Shown here piece after piece: positions 61,196 through 64,000 of a stretch of 64,000 nt of DNA. This DNA comes from JBJMQS01 sp045802605. GTDB lineage: Bacteria > Planctomycetota > Planctomycetia > Gemmatales > Gemmataceae. Made by a program: the position numbers and the translations under genes. The stretch spans positions 1 through 64,000 of the forward strand of contig JBJMQS010000053.1 of the NCBI GenBank assembly GCA_045802605.1. Direction: 5' to 3'. The notes beneath the pieces are model-generated. The model did not search any database. It worked only from the letters and a program-made list of their open reading frames with translations, and was not told the DNA's origin. Numbering within the stretch: position 1 is the stretch's first letter; the number at the start of each line of letters is the position of its first letter.

Positions 61196-62779
61196 ATGGC
61201 CAAAGCCAAAAAATCGAGATCAATCACCACCTCGGACGGCCCGCTCGGCCTCGAAGCCCAGCTCTGGAAAGCCGCTGACGCCCTGCGGTCGAACATGGAC
61301 GCGGCCGAATACAAGCACATCGTCTTGGGCCTGATCTTCTTGAAGTACATCTCGGATGCCTTCGAGGAGAAACACGACCAACTATTGGCCGACAAGAAAT
61401 CCGGCGCCGACCCCGAAGACCCGGACGAGTACCGGGCGGTCAACATCTTCTGGGTGCCGCCCGAGGCCCGCTGGTCGAATCTCCGAAACCGCGCCAAAGA
61501 CCCGAACATCGGAAAGATCGTCGATGATGCCATGCTGGCGGTCGAGCGCGACAACCCGTCCCTAAAACAGACGCTGCCCAAAGAGTATGCACGGCCCAAC
61601 CTCGACCCGCTTCGACTCGGCCAGCTCATCGACATGATCGGCAACATTGGCCTGGGCAGCGCCGAGCATCGCGCCAAGGACATCCTCGGCCGCGTCTACG
61701 AGTATTTCCTCGCGCAATTCGCCAGCGCCGAAGGCAAAAAAGGCGGCCAGTTTTACACGCCTTCCCACGTCGTCCGCGTTCTCGTGGAAATGCTCTTCCC
61801 GTATCACGGCAGGGTGTTCGATCCTTGTTGCGGCTCCGGTGGCATGTTCGTGCAGTCGATCAAATTCATCGACGCTCACAGGTCCGGCAACGGCAACGGC
61901 GGCAAGGCCAAGCCTGACATCTCCATCTACGGCCAAGAGTCCAACCACACCACCCGCCGCCTCGCCAAGATGAACCTCGCCATCCGTGGCATCGACGCCA
62001 ACATCAGCCACGGCGACAGCTTCCATAACGATCTCCACCCCGACCTCAAGGCCGACTACGTACTCGCTAATCCGCCCTTTAACGACAGCGACTGGCGCGG
62101 CGAACTGCTCAGAGAAGACCAGCGCTGGAAATTCGGCATCCCGCCGGCCGGCAACGCTAACTTCGCCTGGGTCCAACACTTCATCTACCACCTCGCCCCG
62201 ACCGGCATCGCCGGCTTCGTTCTCGCCAATGGCTCCATGTCATCGAACCAAAGCGGCGAAGGTGAGATCCGCAAAGCGATTATCGAGGCCGACCTCCTCG
62301 ATTGCATGGTCGCCCTGCCAGGCCAACTCTTTTACTCAACGCAAATTCCGGTGTGTCTTTGGTTTTTGACTCGCGACAAGAAGAATCATCGTTTTCGCGA
62401 TCGCCGCGGCGAAACTGTCTTTATCGACGCTCGCAAAATGGGTGTGCTGATCGACCGCGTGCACCGAGAAATGACCGATGCGGAAATCCAGCGAATCGCC
62501 GAGACTTACCACGCCTGGAGAGGCGACAAGTCCACACAGGTGAAATATGCCGACGTTGCGGGATTTTGCAAATCCGCCACGCTAGAAGACATCCGCCACC
62601 ATGGCCACATCCTCACGCCCGGCCGCTACGTCGGCGCCGCCGAACTCGAAGACGACGGCGAACCGTTCGAGGACAAGATGGCCCGCCTGACCGCCGAACT
62701 CGGCGCCCAGACGACCGAATCCTCCAAGCTCGACAAACTTATCTGGGCCAACCTGGAGGACATTGGCTATGGCGGATGA
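61196..62779 (+). CDS. hsdM: Type I restriction-modification DNA methyltransferase subunit
   Basis: The 527-residue protein has the N-terminal helical HsdM domain (QLWKAADALRSNMDAAEYKHIVLGL) and an N6-adenine methyltransferase domain with the SAM motif VFDPCCGSGGMFVQ and the catalytic NPPFNDSDW. FANGSMSSNQ-like region follows. It pairs with HsdS to methylate adenines in the target site. The next gene starts before its stop codon (11-base overlap). No hsdR is in view; it may follow beyond the edge. Confidence 0.95.
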   Translation: MAKAKKSRSITTSDGPLGLEAQLWKAADALRSNMDAAEYKHIVLGLIFLKYISDAFEEKHDQLLADKKSGADPEDPDEYRAVNIFWVPPEARWSNLRNRAKDPNIGKIVDDAMLAVERDNPSLKQTLPKEYARPNLDPLRLGQLIDMIGNIGLGSAEHRAKDILGRVYEYFLAQFASAEGKKGGQFYTPSHVVRVLVEMLFPYHGRVFDPCCGSGGMFVQSIKFIDAHRSGNGNGGKAKPDISIYGQESNHTTRRLAKMNLAIRGIDANISHGDSFHNDLHPDLKADYVLANPPFNDSDWRGELLREDQRWKFGIPPAGNANFAWVQHFIYHLAPTGIAGFVLANGSMSSNQSGEGEIRKAIIEADLLDCMVALPGQLFYSTQIPVCLWFLTRDKKNHRFRDRRGETVFIDARKMGVLIDRVHREMTDAEIQRIAETYHAWRGDKSTQVKYADVAGFCKSATLEDIRHHGHILTPGRYVGAAELEDDGEPFEDKMARLTAELGAQTTESSKLDKLIWANLEDIGYGG

Positions 62780-64000
62780 AAGTTTCCGTTGCGTCACCTT
62801 TCAGAAACTTATCGACCAAGGCTTGCTAGAGGTTGGCGACGGTTACCGAGCGAAGAACGAAGAATTGGGAGGAAGTGGTCCGCTTTTTCTTCGCGCGGGA
62901 CATGTCACTGATACACACATTGATTTCGATGGCGTCGAGCGCTTTCACGCAAGTCTCGCGGATAAGGTGCGAGCCAAAATGGCTCTACCCGGCGATACCA
63001 TCATGACGACAAAGGGAAACAGTACGGGCCGAACGTCGTATGTAACTGAGCGAATGCCTCCGTTTGTTTATTCACCTCACTTGAGCTATTGGCGCTCAAG
63101 AGATGCTATGCAACTCGCAAATGGGTTTCTGCGTTATTGGTCCCGCAGTTCAGAGTTTGTGCGGCAGTTGTCGGGCATGAAGGCATCGACCGACATGGCC
63201 CCATACCTAAGTTTGACCGACCAACGTCGACTCCGAATTACGCTCCCTCCACCAAGCGAACAGCGTGCCATCGCTTGCATCCTGGGCGCACTCGACGACA
63301 AGATCGAATTGAACCGCCGGCGAAACCGGACGTTGGAGGCGATGGCCCGTGCCATCTTCCAGAGTTGGTTCGTCGATTTCGAGCCGGTGAAGGCCAAGGC
63401 CGCCGGCCGCACGCCCCTACGCCTCAAACCCGAGATCGCCGCGTTGTTTCCGGATGCGTTCGAGGACTCGGCGCTCGGGCCGATTCCGAAAGGCTGGCGG
63501 GTGAGGAACTTGGCCGCCGCCTGCGAGATTATCTTCAGCGGAGGTACACCCAGTACTCAAGCACCTGCGTATTGGAACGGTGACATCCCTTGGCTTTCAT
63601 CCGGTGAGACACGAAGCAAATTCATCATCGATACGGAAAAGACAATCACGCAGGCCGGCATCGATAATTCGAGCACTCGATTTGCACGCGCCGGGGTCAC
63701 CGTCATTGCTAGCGCCGGCCAAGGAAACACGAGGGGCCAAACCTCAATGCTAACAATTGATAGCTACATCAATCAATCGGTCGTTGCGCTCGCGGCTCGA
63801 CCAGACGTTTCATCCGACGTACATTTGTTCTTTGATCTAGAACGTCGGTATGATCAGTTTCGCCAAGTGTCGGACTCACACAGTTCACGCGGCAGCCTGA
63901 CGACAAAGTTACTGGCTGAACTTTTTATTGTGTTGCCACAGCATTTCGTTGTGGGGGCATTCGATGGGGTCGTCAGACCCTTGGTATGCAGCATCACAAC
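62769..64000 (+). CDS. hsdS: Type I restriction-modification specificity subunit, partial at right edge
   Basis: From ATG 62769 the frame stays open to the window edge (about 410 residues). It begins MADESFRCVTFQKLIDQGLL, has a first recognition domain (about 1-155) ending in the conserved ITLPPPSEQRAIACILGALDDKIELNRRRNRTLE helix and a spacer AMARAIFQSWFVDFEPVKAKA, then a second recognition domain starting near LGPIPKGWRVRNLAAACEI, with FSGGTPSTQ. This is the usual two-domain HsdS. The 3' end is cut. Confidence 0.9.
   Translation, partial: MADESFRCVTFQKLIDQGLLEVGDGYRAKNEELGGSGPLFLRAGHVTDTHIDFDGVERFHASLADKVRAKMALPGDTIMTTKGNSTGRTSYVTERMPPFVYSPHLSYWRSRDAMQLANGFLRYWSRSSEFVRQLSGMKASTDMAPYLSLTDQRRLRITLPPPSEQRAIACILGALDDKIELNRRRNRTLEAMARAIFQSWFVDFEPVKAKAAGRTPLRLKPEIAALFPDAFEDSALGPIPKGWRVRNLAAACEIIFSGGTPSTQAPAYWNGDIPWLSSGETRSKFIIDTEKTITQAGIDNSSTRFARAGVTVIASAGQGNTRGQTSMLTIDSYINQSVVALAARPDVSSDVHLFFDLERRYDQFRQVSDSHSSRGSLTTKLLAELFIVLPQHFVVGAFDGVVRPLVCSIT

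Noticed and set aside
63089..63583. Alternative frame inside hsdS
   Set aside because: HsdS reads through in a continuous frame with family motifs, so the inner frame is a shadow.

Overview
The window looks like chromosomal DNA of a planctomycete (Planctomycetota), probably an uncultured relative of the Pirellulales or Gemmatales. The evidence is inferred from gene content: a tmRNA with a tag ending EPQFALAA, DUF1573-type secreted proteins, an XPB helicase operon, a tetrahydromethanopterin-linked C1 dehydrogenase, a FHA/kinase-fold protein, paired HEAT-propeller proteins, BlaI/M56 regulators, and intergenic palindromes of the CCGCAGAGACGCAGAG type. The DNA is GC-rich, genes are mostly dense, and convergent genes are separated by long perfect hairpins.

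Region 1-5.1 kb is a variable patch. It holds the end of an IS630-type transposase, a SUI1-family factor, an unknown protein, and a minus-strand cluster of exported proteins (a cysteine-rich secreted protein, a C-terminally anchored protein and a DUF1573-like protein). It also holds an integrase remnant lying just beyond the 3' end of ssrA. The DUF1573-like gene has an in-frame TGA between two cysteine codons, followed by 64 more open codons and a hairpin placed like a bacterial SECIS. It is my best candidate for something undescribed.

Region 5.1-55.2 kb is core chromosome: a PAS-GAF-receiver protein, a membrane metallophosphoesterase, the XPB helicase operon, a membrane/coiled-coil protein, aconitase, two ABC exporters, thiolase, a TlpA-like protein, groES-groEL, a NYN-cold-shock fusion, dnaA, apt, RNase Y with YmdB, a PurS-PurL fusion, RecD2, a nitrilase, a Tat-exported aldo/keto reductase, an MtdA/B-type dehydrogenase, a FHA-pseudokinase, tandem HEAT-propeller proteins, blaI with an M56/PDZ membrane peptidase, and two TatA proteins.

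Region 55.2-64 kb is an integrated element in tRNA-Val(CAC). The integrase reading frame ends inside the tRNA. Behind it, on the same strand, come an XRE regulator, a small acidic protein, a P-loop ATPase, a zinc-finger/Toprim primase-like protein, an excisionase-like HTH protein and two unknown proteins. Divergently it carries hsdM and the start of hsdS of a type I restriction-modification system. The element runs off the right edge.
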